Source of the DNA: Prochlorothrix hollandica PCC 9006 = CALU 1027
Lineage (GTDB): Bacteria; Cyanobacteriota; Cyanobacteriia; Prochlorotrichales; Prochlorotrichaceae
Reading direction: 5' to 3'
Length of the DNA: 60,705 nucleotides
Assembly: GCF_000332315.1 (NCBI RefSeq)
Contig: NZ_KB235938.1
Span: 204,380-265,084, forward strand
Below are positions 9,044 to 17,144 of the stretch, in pieces (the stretch's first letter is position 1; each line of letters begins with the position of its first letter). Made by a program: the position numbers and the translations under genes. The notes beneath the pieces were generated by a model, which was not told the origin of the DNA, made no database searches, and worked only from the letters and a program-made list of their open reading frames with translations.

Positions 9044-9662
9044 TTCACCTATCCCCTAATTGGCCAGATAAAGAGCTAAGTTGTTGTGCCCAGAGGAAGC
9101 ACGGCGATCTGACTCCCATTAGATTGCTCCGAATTTTAACCAAGAGTCACCGCTGGGCGGAGATTATTCTTAGGGTTGCGGATTGGTCTATTTGGAAAGG
9201 TTGGACAGGTTTTGAAGGGGCGGACGGGGTGTAGGAGCGATCGTCTCCCAAACACCAGAGTTTGCCGTAATACACACCCCAGAAGATTTGAGATCGCGGC
9301 AGCGCTACCGACTCAAATACTCCCTGGGCATGGATTGCAGCTAGCTAGAAATTGTCTACAGAAATTTTCTTTAGACGAATGTTACCCCCCCAGAGTTCAG
9401 GCTGAGAATTTTGTGTTCCCATCCTGTCCGCCGAGTTTCCAATACGTTGATTGCCAGGGTCACCATTTCGCTCTTGATCACTTTGGTTGCCTAAGGTCTG
9501 AGGAACAGAAACGAACTCAAGACAGGGGCTTTCGGGTTCTCGCCAGCTCAGCTTCTCGTGAGAATATCTTAGCTACTTGGCACACGAGACAACAGCTCTT
9601 AATCTTACGGTATTTAGTTGCATTTGGCTATAGTTGTGGCCATATTTTTTAGGCTGGGGTTC

Positions 9663-9742
9663 GGGTATCAACTTAAGCCGGGACAGTGGGGCGCTCCGCG
9701 CCCCACTGTCCCGTTAATCTTGTCCCGCTTAAAACGGGAACC
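9663..9742 (+). repeat. Family A palindromic element, copy 2
   Basis: The element begins GGGTATCAACTTAAGCC, has the central palindrome GGGGCGCTCCGCGCCCC and ends near CGGGAACC. It is bounded by the 9-bp direct repeat CTGGGGTTC (9654-9662 and 9743-9751). Confidence 0.85.
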
Positions 9743-9855
9743 CTGGGGTTCTGGGGAAATTAAGGATCCCGGAGGGGATGGGCCGGCAGGGTGGTCGATC
9801 GCCCCAGGATGGGGCTGGCCTGTGATGGAGATGGCCTGTGATGGAGATGGCCTAT

Positions 9856-9958
9856 TACAGCAGTCTGAAATGGGTCGTGTGGTGTGCACCCTCCGGGCGC
9901 ACACCACCCAAGGGGTTTCAGCGATCGAGATCCTTACAACTGATTTAGGGTTGCTGTA
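9856..9958 (-). repeat. Family C MITE-like element, copy 2
   Basis: Ends TACAGCAGTCT and GGGTTGCTGTA, with a central GTGTGC..GCACAC hairpin. TA lies at both ends (9856-9857, 9957-9958). Confidence 0.85.
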
Positions 9959-10210
9959 TGGCCATGGCAATTTCTGTAAAAATTCAGGAGAAGATATTAC
10001 CTCAAGGGAAAAGTCAGGATTTATAAAGTTTCTTTAATAAAAATTGACTTTATGTTACATTCATGAAAGTAAGTCTTGGGCCACACCCTTGACCCACAGC
10101 CAGCCAGTGACCTGGATGATTCCAGACGGCCCTGGTTTAGGACGTGTCATGGGTCTACCTTGGCTTTCTTTAGCCTCGATCTTTAATATCTGCGTCTGCG
10201 TACCAGTGCC

Positions 10211-10831
10211 ATGAACATTAGCCAGCTTTTAGGTTGTTATGCCCAAGGTCAGCGGGATTTCCCCAATTTTTGTTGCTCCCACTGTGACCTAAGTGAAGTC
10301 AACTTAACGGGAATTAGGCTGAAAAACGCCCAGATTATCTGTGCCAATCTCAGTTTGAGCCAATTGGGGCAGGTCAACTTGACTGGGGCAAATCTGTCGG
10401 GATCCAACCTTTGGCGGGCTAACCTGAGGGATGCGGTGTTGGTGGGTGCCCAGTTAGGGGGGGCGGTGTTGATCCGTACAACCTTGGTGCAGGCTAATCT
10501 CCAGAATGCCAGCCTAGGGCGGGCAGAATTGCGTTTGGCCCAGCTTCAGGGGGCGGACTTACGGGGTGCCAACTTACGGGAGGCAGATTTGCGCTATGCC
10601 GACTTACGGGGTGCGGACTTGCGGGGTGCCCAGTGCCAAGGGGTAGACTTGACCTGCGCTCGCTTAGCGGGTGCCCAACTGGAGGGGGCTGATTTCCACC
10701 ATGCCGTGTTCGATCGCGTCAACTTCGATACTGATTCCCTCCATCCCTACTGTTCAAGCCCTGAAATGGCGATCGTGACCCCGGCGATCGTTGCTCCGGC
10801 GATCGTGACCCCGGCGATCGTCTGCGGATGA
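10211..10831 (+). CDS. Pentapeptide repeat protein
   Basis: A 206-residue protein with A(D/N)LxX pentapeptide repeats from about residue 35 to 170 (ADLRGANLREADLRYADLRG and neighbours). These predict a right-handed quadrilateral beta-helix. The N-terminus NISQLLGCYAQGQRDF is a typical short cap of cyanobacterial members and there is no signal peptide, so it is probably cytoplasmic. The last 20 residues are a second, unrelated repeat, (T/A)PAIV four times. It is encoded by successive CGGCGATCG words, so a HIP1-like word array has become coding sequence. The biochemical role is unknown. Confidence 0.88.
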   Translation: MNISQLLGCYAQGQRDFPNFCCSHCDLSEVNLTGIRLKNAQIICANLSLSQLGQVNLTGANLSGSNLWRANLRDAVLVGAQLGGAVLIRTTLVQANLQNASLGRAELRLAQLQGADLRGANLREADLRYADLRGADLRGAQCQGVDLTCARLAGAQLEGADFHHAVFDRVNFDTDSLHPYCSSPEMAIVTPAIVAPAIVTPAIVCG

Positions 10832-10866
10832 CCATCGTGTTAACCCGTTAAGGAATCCCTAAACCC

Positions 10867-11205
10867 ATGACTGAACCTCAACCTCTTGCCCCCATTGTTT
10901 TGCCCCCCTCCACCAACCCTGAGAAGGAAGGGGAATGGTTGTTGTCCTCCCTCCACCACTGGTTGGACACGGAGTTTTTGCCAGAGCCGGTTAATGCAGA
11001 GATTGCGGCCCGGGCCAGCCAGGTTTTTGTGCGACAACGCATGGAGGGGGAAAATGATTTAGGGGCATTGGTCATTGCCTTGGTGGTGGAGATGGGGAAC
11101 TTTGACTTTTCCAAGAGCTTTTATGGGGAATTTGCCGTTGCCAACGCGGTGAGTGATTTGTTGCTGGATAGTTTAGGCATTGAGCATTGCTGTGGCCAGT
11201 CTTAG
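10867..11205 (+). CDS. Conserved hypothetical protein
   Basis: A 112-residue soluble, acidic, helical-looking protein. It contains WLDTEFLPEPVNAEIAARAS, VRQRMEGENDLGALVIALV and FDFSKSFYGEFAVANAVSD, with two adjacent cysteines near the C-terminus (EHCCGQS). The sequence has the look of a conserved cyanobacterial protein, but I cannot assign a function. It follows the pentapeptide gene by 35 bp in the same direction, so co-transcription is likely. Start ATG 10867. Confidence 0.7.
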   Translation: MTEPQPLAPIVLPPSTNPEKEGEWLLSSLHHWLDTEFLPEPVNAEIAARASQVFVRQRMEGENDLGALVIALVVEMGNFDFSKSFYGEFAVANAVSDLLLDSLGIEHCCGQS

Positions 11206-11562
11206 GTGGCCAGTCTTATGGGGAAAGATCCTGAGCGGGAATCCTCTAGGTCAGCACAGCCTCAGGGTGAATGCTGAGGGACTGACAAAACTGGCTAGAA
11301 TCCCGCACCCCCGGTAGGGTTAGGTTTCCTAACTGCTACATCGATCAAAACCCGGTAGGGACGGGGTTTCCCCGCTCAATGCAGAATCCTTTGTCAGTCA
11401 ACCCGGGATAAATGTCAAGGCCCGTAACAAAGCAACCTGGACTCTTAACAGAAGCTGACGGGCTTTCCCCCTCGATCGTATAGTTGGTACAGCGATCGGC
11501 TCCCGACAGGGGAGACCAAGGTTCACCCAGTTTTATATCCAGCTTTGTAAGAAAGGAATTCC
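11206..11562. promoter_or_regulatory. Upstream region of the universal stress gene
   Basis: No gene is seen in 357 bp. A hairpin CCTCAG..CTGAGG (about 11261-11280) may end the preceding transcript. A -10-like TATAGT lies at about 11480 with no clear -35. A GAAAGGAA Shine-Dalgarno (about 11551-11558) precedes ATG 11563. Confidence 0.35.
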
Positions 11563-12471
11563 ATGTTTCAGCGGGTCCTAGTTTGTACCGACTTTCATGA
11601 TGGCATTCAGCGGTTAACCCAATTTATTCCAGAACTGGCTGCCTCAGGTCTTCAAAAGCTCACGTTTTTACACTGTGTTCCCCTATGGGAAGAAGGGGAA
11701 ATTCCCCGGCCCAATCTACCTGTTTTGAAGCAAGCAGAGGAGCGATTGCAGCAGGCTTGTCAACGGGTTGAGTCCCAGATCCCTGACTCCAACCCCATTG
11801 ACGTGACCTGGGAAGTGCGATCGGGATCCCCCAATGACAACATTATGCAGGTGGCTGAAGCCCTAGACGTGGATGCCTTGATCCTGGGATCCACCACCCG
11901 TAATTTTCTGACTGAAAAGCTTTTTGGTAGCACAACGGCCACCTTGGCCCATCGCCTCCACCGCCCCCTGTTGACCCTGCGACCCCAGTTGATTTCCACC
12001 TATACCCAAGGGGAGTTGGCGTTGCGCTGTCAATTTTTGTTTCGCTATTTGCTGCTGCCTTTTGATGGCAGTGTGGCGGGGCAATATTTGGTGCAACAGG
12101 TGAAGCACTATGTCCAGCGCAGCCGGGAAATGGCCGGGGGAAAGACCGTGTTGGAACAGTGTTTGCTGTTGTGGATTATTGATGATGCAGCGCGGCGGGT
12201 TCCCCAGGATTACCACACGGAGCATCGGGAGGAGCAGTTGGCAGCGGCCCAGGCGGAACTCCAAGCCCTGGGGCTGACGGTGACCACAGAAATTCGTAGA
12301 GGTGAACCGTTGAGAGAACTGTTAGATGCGGCGATGAATCACGATATTAGTGCGATCGCCGTTTCCTCCCGCAAAGCCAATGCCCTCTTGGATTGGTCTG
12401 TGCCCAGCTTTGGCAATGAGGTGATGCGCCAGAGTTGGCATCCGGTGCTATTTTTCCCCCCCCAGCCCTAG
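11563..12471 (+). CDS. Tandem universal stress protein
   Basis: A 302-residue cytoplasmic protein made of two UspA-like domains, about 1-145 and 165-300. The first has the phosphate-binding-type pattern LILGSTTRNFLTEKLFGST followed by HRPLLTLRP. In the second the corresponding stretch is AVSSRKANALLDWSVPSFG and lacks the glycines, so only domain 1 looks able to bind nucleotide. AAAGGAA lies just before the ATG. Its last 24 bases overlap the end of the convergent def gene. Confidence 0.85.
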   Translation: MFQRVLVCTDFHDGIQRLTQFIPELAASGLQKLTFLHCVPLWEEGEIPRPNLPVLKQAEERLQQACQRVESQIPDSNPIDVTWEVRSGSPNDNIMQVAEALDVDALILGSTTRNFLTEKLFGSTTATLAHRLHRPLLTLRPQLISTYTQGELALRCQFLFRYLLLPFDGSVAGQYLVQQVKHYVQRSREMAGGKTVLEQCLLLWIIDDAARRVPQDYHTEHREEQLAAAQAELQALGLTVTTEIRRGEPLRELLDAAMNHDISAIAVSSRKANALLDWSVPSFGNEVMRQSWHPVLFFPPQP

Positions 12472-12981
12472 GATACGGCTGCGCCATTCCGGCTCTGTCA
12501 TTAAATCGGTGGTGGCGTTGACTCGATCGAGGAAAACCAGACCGTCCAAGTGATCCAGTTCATGTTGCACAATGCGGGCCACAAAATCCTCGAAGCGTTG
12601 GCGTTGGGGTTGGCCTTGGCGATCCAGAAACGACACCTCGATCCAGGAGTGGCGGGGTACGAAGCCCCGCAGTCCCGGTACACTCAGGCACCCTTCCCAA
12701 TCCTGAACCTGGGTTGCACCGCGATCGAGGATCTGGGGATTAATCAACACCAGGGGATCCATGGACGGTGCCTGGGGATAGCGATCGTTGGGGCGCGACG
12801 CAATAATCACCACCCGCTGGGACTGGCTCAGTTGGGGGGCAGCAATACCCACCCCTGGGCCTAGGTGCTCCAGGAGATCCGCGATTAAAGCCTGAACCTG
12901 GGGATCTAAGGGATCAGCAATGGCTTGGGCAGGGTGGCGCAGGATGGGGTTACCCAGGTGGACAATGGGGATGGCAGGCAT
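12448..12981 (-). CDS. def: Peptide deformylase
   Basis: Removes the N-formyl group from nascent proteins. All three signature motifs are visible: GVGIAAPQ (residues 43-50), EGCLS and QHELDHLDG, which supply the metal-binding cysteine, two histidines and the catalytic glutamate. The 177-residue length is normal. The start is ATG 12979-12981. The 3' end overlaps the convergent stress-protein gene by 24 bp, so the two transcripts will be mutually antisense at their ends unless terminated precisely. Confidence 0.95.
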   Translation of the reverse strand: MPAIPIVHLGNPILRHPAQAIADPLDPQVQALIADLLEHLGPGVGIAAPQLSQSQRVVIIASRPNDRYPQAPSMDPLVLINPQILDRGATQVQDWEGCLSVPGLRGFVPRHSWIEVSFLDRQGQPQRQRFEDFVARIVQHELDHLDGLVFLDRVNATTDLMTEPEWRSRILGLGGEK

Positions 12982-13059
12982 AGGCTAGGGCAGTGGGGGG
13001 CGTTGGGAATATTCGTGGCAAAAAGTTTAGGGGGCGATCGCAAACGGGACAAGGTTAGC

Positions 13060-13065
13060 TATACT
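13060..13065 (+). promoter_or_regulatory. Possible -10 box for tRNA-Leu
   Basis: TATACT lies about 100 bases before the tRNA in the def-tRNA gap. No matching -35 hexamer was seen, so this is tentative. Confidence 0.3.
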
Positions 13066-13166
13066 AGCTAAGCGGTGGCATCTAACGGTTTGGAGCTTTC
13101 TGATGTAGCCTAAGGCGGCATTAACGTTAAGCTCAGAACAAATCTTCAGATGTCAACACTAAATAC

Positions 13167-13248
13167 GCGGATGTGGTGGAATTGGTAGACACGCACGCTT
13201 GAGGGGCGTGTGGCTAACGCCTTGCGAGTTCGAGTCTCGCCATCCGCA
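13167..13248 (+). tRNA. tRNA-Leu (anticodon GAG)
   Basis: The acceptor arms GCGGATG and CATCCGC pair perfectly. The D-loop carries GGTGGAATTGGTAGAC. The anticodon stem CACGC/GCGTG encloses TTGAGGG, giving anticodon GAG, which reads CUC/CUU. There is a long class II variable arm, and the T arm GCGAGTTCGAGTCTCGC is intact. The CCA end is not encoded. Confidence 0.96.
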
Positions 13249-13266
13249 TTGTATATAGAACAGTGG

Positions 13267-13294
13267 GGGATAGCGACACAGCTATCCCTTTTTT
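13267..13294 (+). terminator. Rho-independent terminator of tRNA-Leu
   Basis: A perfect 8-bp stem GGGATAGC/GCTATCCC with loop GACACA is followed at once by six T. It lies 19 bases after the tRNA. A family A element has inserted right behind the T tract and its flanking duplication copies the T run. Confidence 0.9.
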
Positions 13295-13300
13295 GTGGTT

Positions 13301-13375
13301 TCCGCTGACAGCGGGACAAGATTAACAGGACAGTGGGGCGCTCCATGCCCCACTGTCCCGGCTTAAGTTGATACA
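13301..13375 (-). repeat. Family A palindromic element, copy 3
   Basis: A 75-bp reverse-orientation copy ending GGCTTAAGTTGATACA. Flanks are CCCTTTTTTGTGGTT (13286-13300) and CCCTTTTTTGGGGTT (13376-13390), a 15-bp direct repeat with one mismatch. The left copy is the terminator T tract. Confidence 0.85.
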
Positions 13376-13405
13376 CCCTTTTTTGGGGTTGTTATTTGAT
13401 GGTTT

Positions 13406-14131
13406 TTAGGGATTGCGACGATGGTTGTGGGGATTGCCAAAATCTGGCCGATTATCAGTACCGGCATCCCCCTGTTTTTTAGCATCCCGCCGCTGTTTAT
13501 AGTCTTGCCAACTGGTACCCGGCGCACCGCCTTCTGTGGCATCTGTGGCCCTCTTAGGGTTGTCAGAGGCGCGGTCATGGCGGCGTTGCTTATAGTCTTG
13601 CCAGGGTTTGCCAGAGTGGCCCATATCTATGTCGGCTGGCATAAAACCATGGCTAGGTTTTTCCGGCTGCTCTGCCCCATGGATCCGTTGCCAAGACTGG
13701 GTGGGGGTGGGTGACTTTGGTTCTGGTAATTCTGCAATGACCTGTTTCAGAGCTGTTTCCAGCAGTCGAGGCAGATCCTGCCACTGAATGCCCTCATCCT
13801 GGAGCAGTCTTCGTAACTCTGCTAAGGCCAAATGCTTGGGATCTTCTTGGAGGGGACGAAAATCGTGGAGAGGATGCTGATAAATGGTCTGAATTGCAGT
13901 GTGAACCCCCTGCCGGATGGTGAGGCGCAGTTCATGCTCCGCCCGTTTCAACTGTTCTTCAAAGCCTCGCTCTGTGCAGGCATAAAAGGGCTTAAGGCGA
14001 TTGAGCACATAGGTGACCACTTGAATGGAGGGAATGGATCCGGTCACATTGAGGGGAAGCTTACTGAGTTGATGCTCAGTTTCCTGTTCCACTAAAAGTT
14101 CGACGATGTTGCGATATTGATACTCAGCCAT
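13406..14131 (-). CDS. ComFB-domain protein with C-terminal WQDYKQRR repeats
   Basis: A 241-residue protein. The N-terminal 100 or so residues match the late-competence ComFB domain: IVELLVEQETEHQLSKLP, then VVTYVLNRLKPFYACTERGF and LRLTIRQGVHTAI. ComFB proteins have been reported as cyclic-dinucleotide receptors in cyanobacteria. The second half is a polar, probably disordered tail. It carries two copies of the motif (S/G)xxWQDYKQRR(H/D) (about residues 175-185 and 210-220), the second from an internal duplication. It may be a signalling or motility adaptor; the binding function is inferred only from the family. Confidence 0.78.
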   Translation of the reverse strand: MAEYQYRNIVELLVEQETEHQLSKLPLNVTGSIPSIQVVTYVLNRLKPFYACTERGFEEQLKRAEHELRLTIRQGVHTAIQTIYQHPLHDFRPLQEDPKHLALAELRRLLQDEGIQWQDLPRLLETALKQVIAELPEPKSPTPTQSWQRIHGAEQPEKPSHGFMPADIDMGHSGKPWQDYKQRRHDRASDNPKRATDATEGGAPGTSWQDYKQRRDAKKQGDAGTDNRPDFGNPHNHRRNP

Positions 14132-14212
14132 ACCTATAACCCATGTGTTTCATACCTTGATCCCCTGGCTCTTATTTCCTATCTCGTAATCCTTTCCTAT
14201 CTCGTAATCCCA

Positions 14213-14314
14213 TACAGTAGTCCTAAATCGGTCGTGTGGCCTGTGCCCTCTGGGCGCACACACCCAAGGGGTTTTAGCCGTCGAGATCCTTACAACTGAT
14301 TTAGGGTTGCTGTA
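14213..14314 (-). repeat. Family C MITE-like element, copy 3
   Basis: About 102 bp with TACAGTAGTCC at one end and GGGTTGCTGTA at the other, between the divergent ComFB and NuiA-like genes. TA is present at both borders. It lies in the upstream region of both genes. A short 18-bp duplication (TTTCCTATCTCGTAATCC) precedes it at about 14175-14210. Confidence 0.85.
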
Positions 14315-14387
14315 TAAGGTATTGATACAGTATCGAAATCCAGACCCAGACTTTATAGATAGCATCGCAATCGGAGAGTGCTGCCCC

Positions 14388-14849
14388 ATGTCCCAGGATG
14401 CCAAACTGCTCGAACAACTGAAGCAGAAGGTTCAAGGCTTGATTTATCAAAGTGAGATGGATGCCCGTTATCGCCCCTTCTCCTGGCGTGTGGATGGGTT
14501 CCTAACTCCAGCAGTGGTTTTACGAAAGCTAAACCTATCCCCCCGTGTTGCGATTCATCCCTTAAATCTGGAGATGTTCTTCCAAAATGTGGTGAAACCG
14601 TTGACCCCCTGTTCGGATCTGGATCACACCCCCTCCGTCCATCGGGCTAGCCAAACCGCCATTGATGTTGTTGATGTGGATCCTGCACAACAGGCTCACC
14701 GGGGTCAACTCCTGGTGACGTGGCTCCAGGATAACTTACAGGAGTTGCAAGTGTTCCAGGTGGGTCAGGTGGATACAGAGTTGGTGGTGGTGGGTCGTGC
14801 CTCTGAAGACCGGTGGCTGGGGCTACAGATTCAAGTGGTGGAAGCCTAG
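14388..14849 (+). CDS. Nuclease A inhibitor-like protein (NuiA family)
   Basis: A 153-residue protein resembling Anabaena NuiA, the tight-binding inhibitor of the sugar-nonspecific nuclease NucA. Matching stretches are LLEQLKQKVQGLIYQSEMD, PFSWRVDG, LNLEMFFQNVVKPLTP and the C-terminal FQVGQVDTELVVVGR with LGLQIQVVEA. I chose the ATG at 14388 because GGAGAG lies 10 bases upstream and the protein then begins like the family. The open frame extends 81 bases further into the family C repeat. No nucA-like gene lies in the window, so the partner is unknown. Confidence 0.75.
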   Translation: MSQDAKLLEQLKQKVQGLIYQSEMDARYRPFSWRVDGFLTPAVVLRKLNLSPRVAIHPLNLEMFFQNVVKPLTPCSDLDHTPSVHRASQTAIDVVDVDPAQQAHRGQLLVTWLQDNLQELQVFQVGQVDTELVVVGRASEDRWLGLQIQVVEA

Positions 14850-14859
14850 GGAGGGAAGT

Positions 14860-15696
14860 CTAGGGTAGCCAGGGGAACTGCCGAAAGTCCGGATCCCGCT
14901 TCTCCAGGAAAGCCTGTTTCCCTTCGCTACCTTCCTCGGTCATGTAATAGAGTAAGGTGGCATTGCCAGCCAGTTCTTGGAGTCCCGCTTGACCATCACA
15001 GTCAGCATTAAAGGCTGCTTTGAGGCAGCGGATGGCGATCGGACTTTTCTGGAGGATTTCTGAGGCCCATTGGACCCCTTCGGACTCTAATTTTTCTAGG
15101 GGGACTACCGTATTCACGAGTCCCATGGCTAGGGCTTCTTGGGCATTGTACTGGCGACAGAGATACCAAATTTCCCGCGCTTTCTTCTGGCCAACAATGC
15201 GGGCTAAGTAGCTAGAGCCAAAGCCTCCATCAAAGCTGCCCACCTTGGGTCCGGTTTGCCCAAAGATGGCATTGTCGGCGGCGATCGTCAGATCGCAGAC
15301 CACCTGAAGAACATGGCCCCCGCCGATGGCATAGCCTGCCACCAAGGCAATGACCACCTTAGGCATGGAGCGGATCAGTCGTTGTAGATCGAGCACATTG
15401 AGGCGAGGCACCCCGATCTCATCCACATAGCCCCCCTGGCCGCGAACACTTTGGTCACCACCGGAGCAGAAGGCATATTTGCCATCGGTATGGGGACCGG
15501 ACCCCGTCAGCAGGATGACCCCAATGCGGGAATCTTCCCGGGCATTACTGAAGGCATCGTACAGTTCAAAAACGGTTTTGGGGCGAAAGGCATTGCGTTT
15601 GTGGGGGCGGTTGATGGTTATTTTGGCAATGCCTGCCTCAGTTTTGTGATAGAGAATATCGTCGTAGGGTTTGGCGATGTGCCAGGTGATGCTCAT
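14860..15696 (-). CDS. menB: 1,4-dihydroxy-2-naphthoyl-CoA synthase
   Basis: Crotonase-family enzyme that closes the second ring of the naphthoquinone in phylloquinone (or menaquinone) synthesis, supplying the photosystem I quinone. The 278-residue protein shows [13 protein letters not shown], the oxyanion-hole segments [13 protein letters not shown] and [18 protein letters not shown], and [18 protein letters not shown], all typical of MenB. It converges on the NuiA-like gene with a 10-bp gap. Start ATG 15694-15696. Confidence 0.95.
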   Translation of the reverse strand: MSITWHIAKPYDDILYHKTEAGIAKITINRPHKRNAFRPKTVFELYDAFSNAREDSRIGVILLTGSGPHTDGKYAFCSGGDQSVRGQGGYVDEIGVPRLNVLDLQRLIRSMPKVVIALVAGYAIGGGHVLQVVCDLTIAADNAIFGQTGPKVGSFDGGFGSSYLARIVGQKKAREIWYLCRQYNAQEALAMGLVNTVVPLEKLESEGVQWASEILQKSPIAIRCLKAAFNADCDGQAGLQELAGNATLLYYMTEEGSEGKQAFLEKRDPDFRQFPWLP

Positions 15697-15789
15697 GGTG
15701 GCGTTGCAGTGTTTTTTAGATAGGGTTGGGGTTAGGCAGGGGGTACCCCAGGTTTATTGTGTCCTACGGGGGGACAGGGCTAGGGGAAG

Positions 15790-16025
15790 CGGTGAGGTGG
15801 ATGCGGGGTGTGGATGTGGGGTATGAGTGCGGGGTGTGGATGTGGGGTATGAGTGCGGGGTGTGGATGTGGGGTATGAGTGCGGGGTATGAGTGCGGGGT
15901 GTGGATGTGGGGTATGAGTGCGGGGTATGAGTGTGGGGTGTGGATGTGGGGTATGAGTGTGGGGTGTGGATGTGGGGTATGGGTGTGGGGTGTGGGTGCG
16001 GGGTATGAGTGCGGGGTATGAGTGT
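15790..16025 (+). repeat. GT-rich minisatellite upstream of trxA
   Basis: About 230 bp built from irregular combinations of GGGGTGTGGATGT and GGGGTATGAGTGC units (12-13 bp each). The strand is almost free of C outside the unit ends. It lies just upstream of the probable trxA promoter and encodes no credible protein. Confidence 0.85.
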
Positions 16026-16110
16026 ATCTAAATATGTACAGTCTGTGCCATAACGCGGCGAAGTTCGCTATGGTAATATCCTGATGAAAATGGAGGCAAG
16101 GGTATCAAGC

Positions 16111-16434
16111 ATGTCAGCAGCCGCAGCCGTCACCGACGCTACATTTAAGCAGGAAGTTCTTGATTCTGAACTTCCGGTACTAGTTGATTTCTGGGCACCC
16201 TGGTGTGGTCCCTGTCGTATGGTAGCCCCTGTGGTTGATGAAATTGCAGGCCAGTATGAAGGCAAGGTTCGAGTGGTTAAGGTTAACACGGATGAAAACC
16301 CCACAGTAGCCAGCCAATATGGGATTCGCAGCATTCCCACTCTCATGATTTTCAAGGGAGGTCAGCGGGTTGATATGGTCGTGGGAGCCGTGCCCAAGAC
16401 GACTTTGGCTGACACCCTGGAGCAGTATTTATAG
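16111..16434 (+). CDS. trxA: Thioredoxin (m-type)
   Basis: Small cytoplasmic dithiol-disulfide oxidoreductase that distributes photosynthetic reducing power. The protein has the active site WCGPC at residues 31-35, VDFWAP before it, and the conserved cis-Pro loop [11 protein letters not shown]. With the start at 16111 ([12 protein letters not shown]) it is 107 residues, the usual length. Two upstream in-frame ATGs (16084, 16090) would add a short basic extension without family support. A TATGGTAATAT sequence at about 16069-16079 could be the -10 region. Confidence 0.93.
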   Translation: MSAAAAVTDATFKQEVLDSELPVLVDFWAPWCGPCRMVAPVVDEIAGQYEGKVRVVKVNTDENPTVASQYGIRSIPTLMIFKGGQRVDMVVGAVPKTTLADTLEQYL

Positions 16435-17144
16435 GACATCACTCGCAGGCTGGGCTGTGACCTCCCCCTTGGGAAAGTTCGCTCCATTTTTGGGAGAAGT
16501 CTGATGGGAACTGCCACAGTTTCCCTGCTGTTCCGTAATTCTGGGGGTAGTCCTGGGGTTGATGGGTGTGAGGTATGACCGTAGGTCTGCGATCGTTCTC
16601 GATCGTCAGCTTAGGATAGGGCAGACGATGGCTGTGCAGATGAACTCATCTAGGTGGCCGGGTACATCTCGCTTGGGTTGCCCTCACCCTAAATCCCTGT
16701 CCCAGAATGAGAGAAGGACTTTAACGTTCTGGCTCCCCGTCTCCCGCCCTGGGAGAAGGGGCTGGGGGATGAGGGATAACGTTCTGGCTCCCCGTCTCCC
16801 GCCCTGGGAGAAGGGGCTGGGGGATGAGGGATGCAGAGCAAGTTGCCAAACTGGGATGCTCCCAGGTGTCCCCTTGGTCCGGTTGGGCAGGGATAGACCT
16901 TGGGGTTGCGGATAGTTTTTTGGGAAGCCTTGTACGGGTTGCAGCGTGGTTCGTCACCACCTCAGTCTGTGGAAGGCTTTCTTCGTTTGACTCCCTAGGG
17001 TCAGGTTGCCGCTGCCCGCAGGACAAGATTAACGGGAAATGGGGCGCGGATCGTCCCACGCTTCCGCCTTAAGTTGCTAGCCCTAGGGTCATGGTAAGCT
17101 GCTAGGGTTTGGGATTGGAACTCCTTAGGGATAGGACTTTTTCC
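16435..17144. other. Intergenic DNA with a 55-bp duplication
   Basis: No supported gene. A 55-bp unit beginning AACGTTCTGGCTCCCCG occurs twice in tandem (16723-16832). Each unit contains the hairpin CTCCCGCCCTGGGAG, a common type of cyanobacterial intergenic repeat. Family A copy 4 follows at 17004-17080. Confidence 0.65.
17004..17080 (-). repeat. Family A palindromic element, copy 4
   Basis: A degenerate reverse copy whose central palindrome reads GGGGCGCGGATCGTCCC. Flanks share the 11-bp direct repeat CCCTAGGGTCA (16993-17003 and 17081-17091). Confidence 0.8.

Larger units (their letters stand above)
9044..10210. other. Gap upstream of speD and the pentapeptide gene
   Basis: From 9044 to 9652 there is no recognisable gene. 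A 158-codon frame (9176-9652) is open but shows no family motif and is Cys/Arg-rich with unusual composition, so I do not call it. The remainder holds family A copy 2 (9663-9742) and family C copy 2 (9856-9958). From 9960 to 10210 the DNA becomes AT-rich (TTGACT at 10044-10049), which probably contains the promoter of the pentapeptide gene. Confidence 0.5.

Noticed and set aside
9176-9652. 158-codon open frame upstream of family A copy 2
   Set aside because: It has no recognisable motif, no ribosome-binding site, and an odd Cys/Arg-rich composition; the region looks non-coding or decayed.
15827-16021. 64-codon frame of MWGMSAGYECGV repeats
   Set aside because: Translation of the GT-rich minisatellite; not a plausible gene.
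15697-16110. Search for the small RNA Yfr1 near trxA
   Set aside because: Yfr1 lies near trxA in some cyanobacteria, but its conserved ACUCCUCACAC core is not seen on either side of trxA here.
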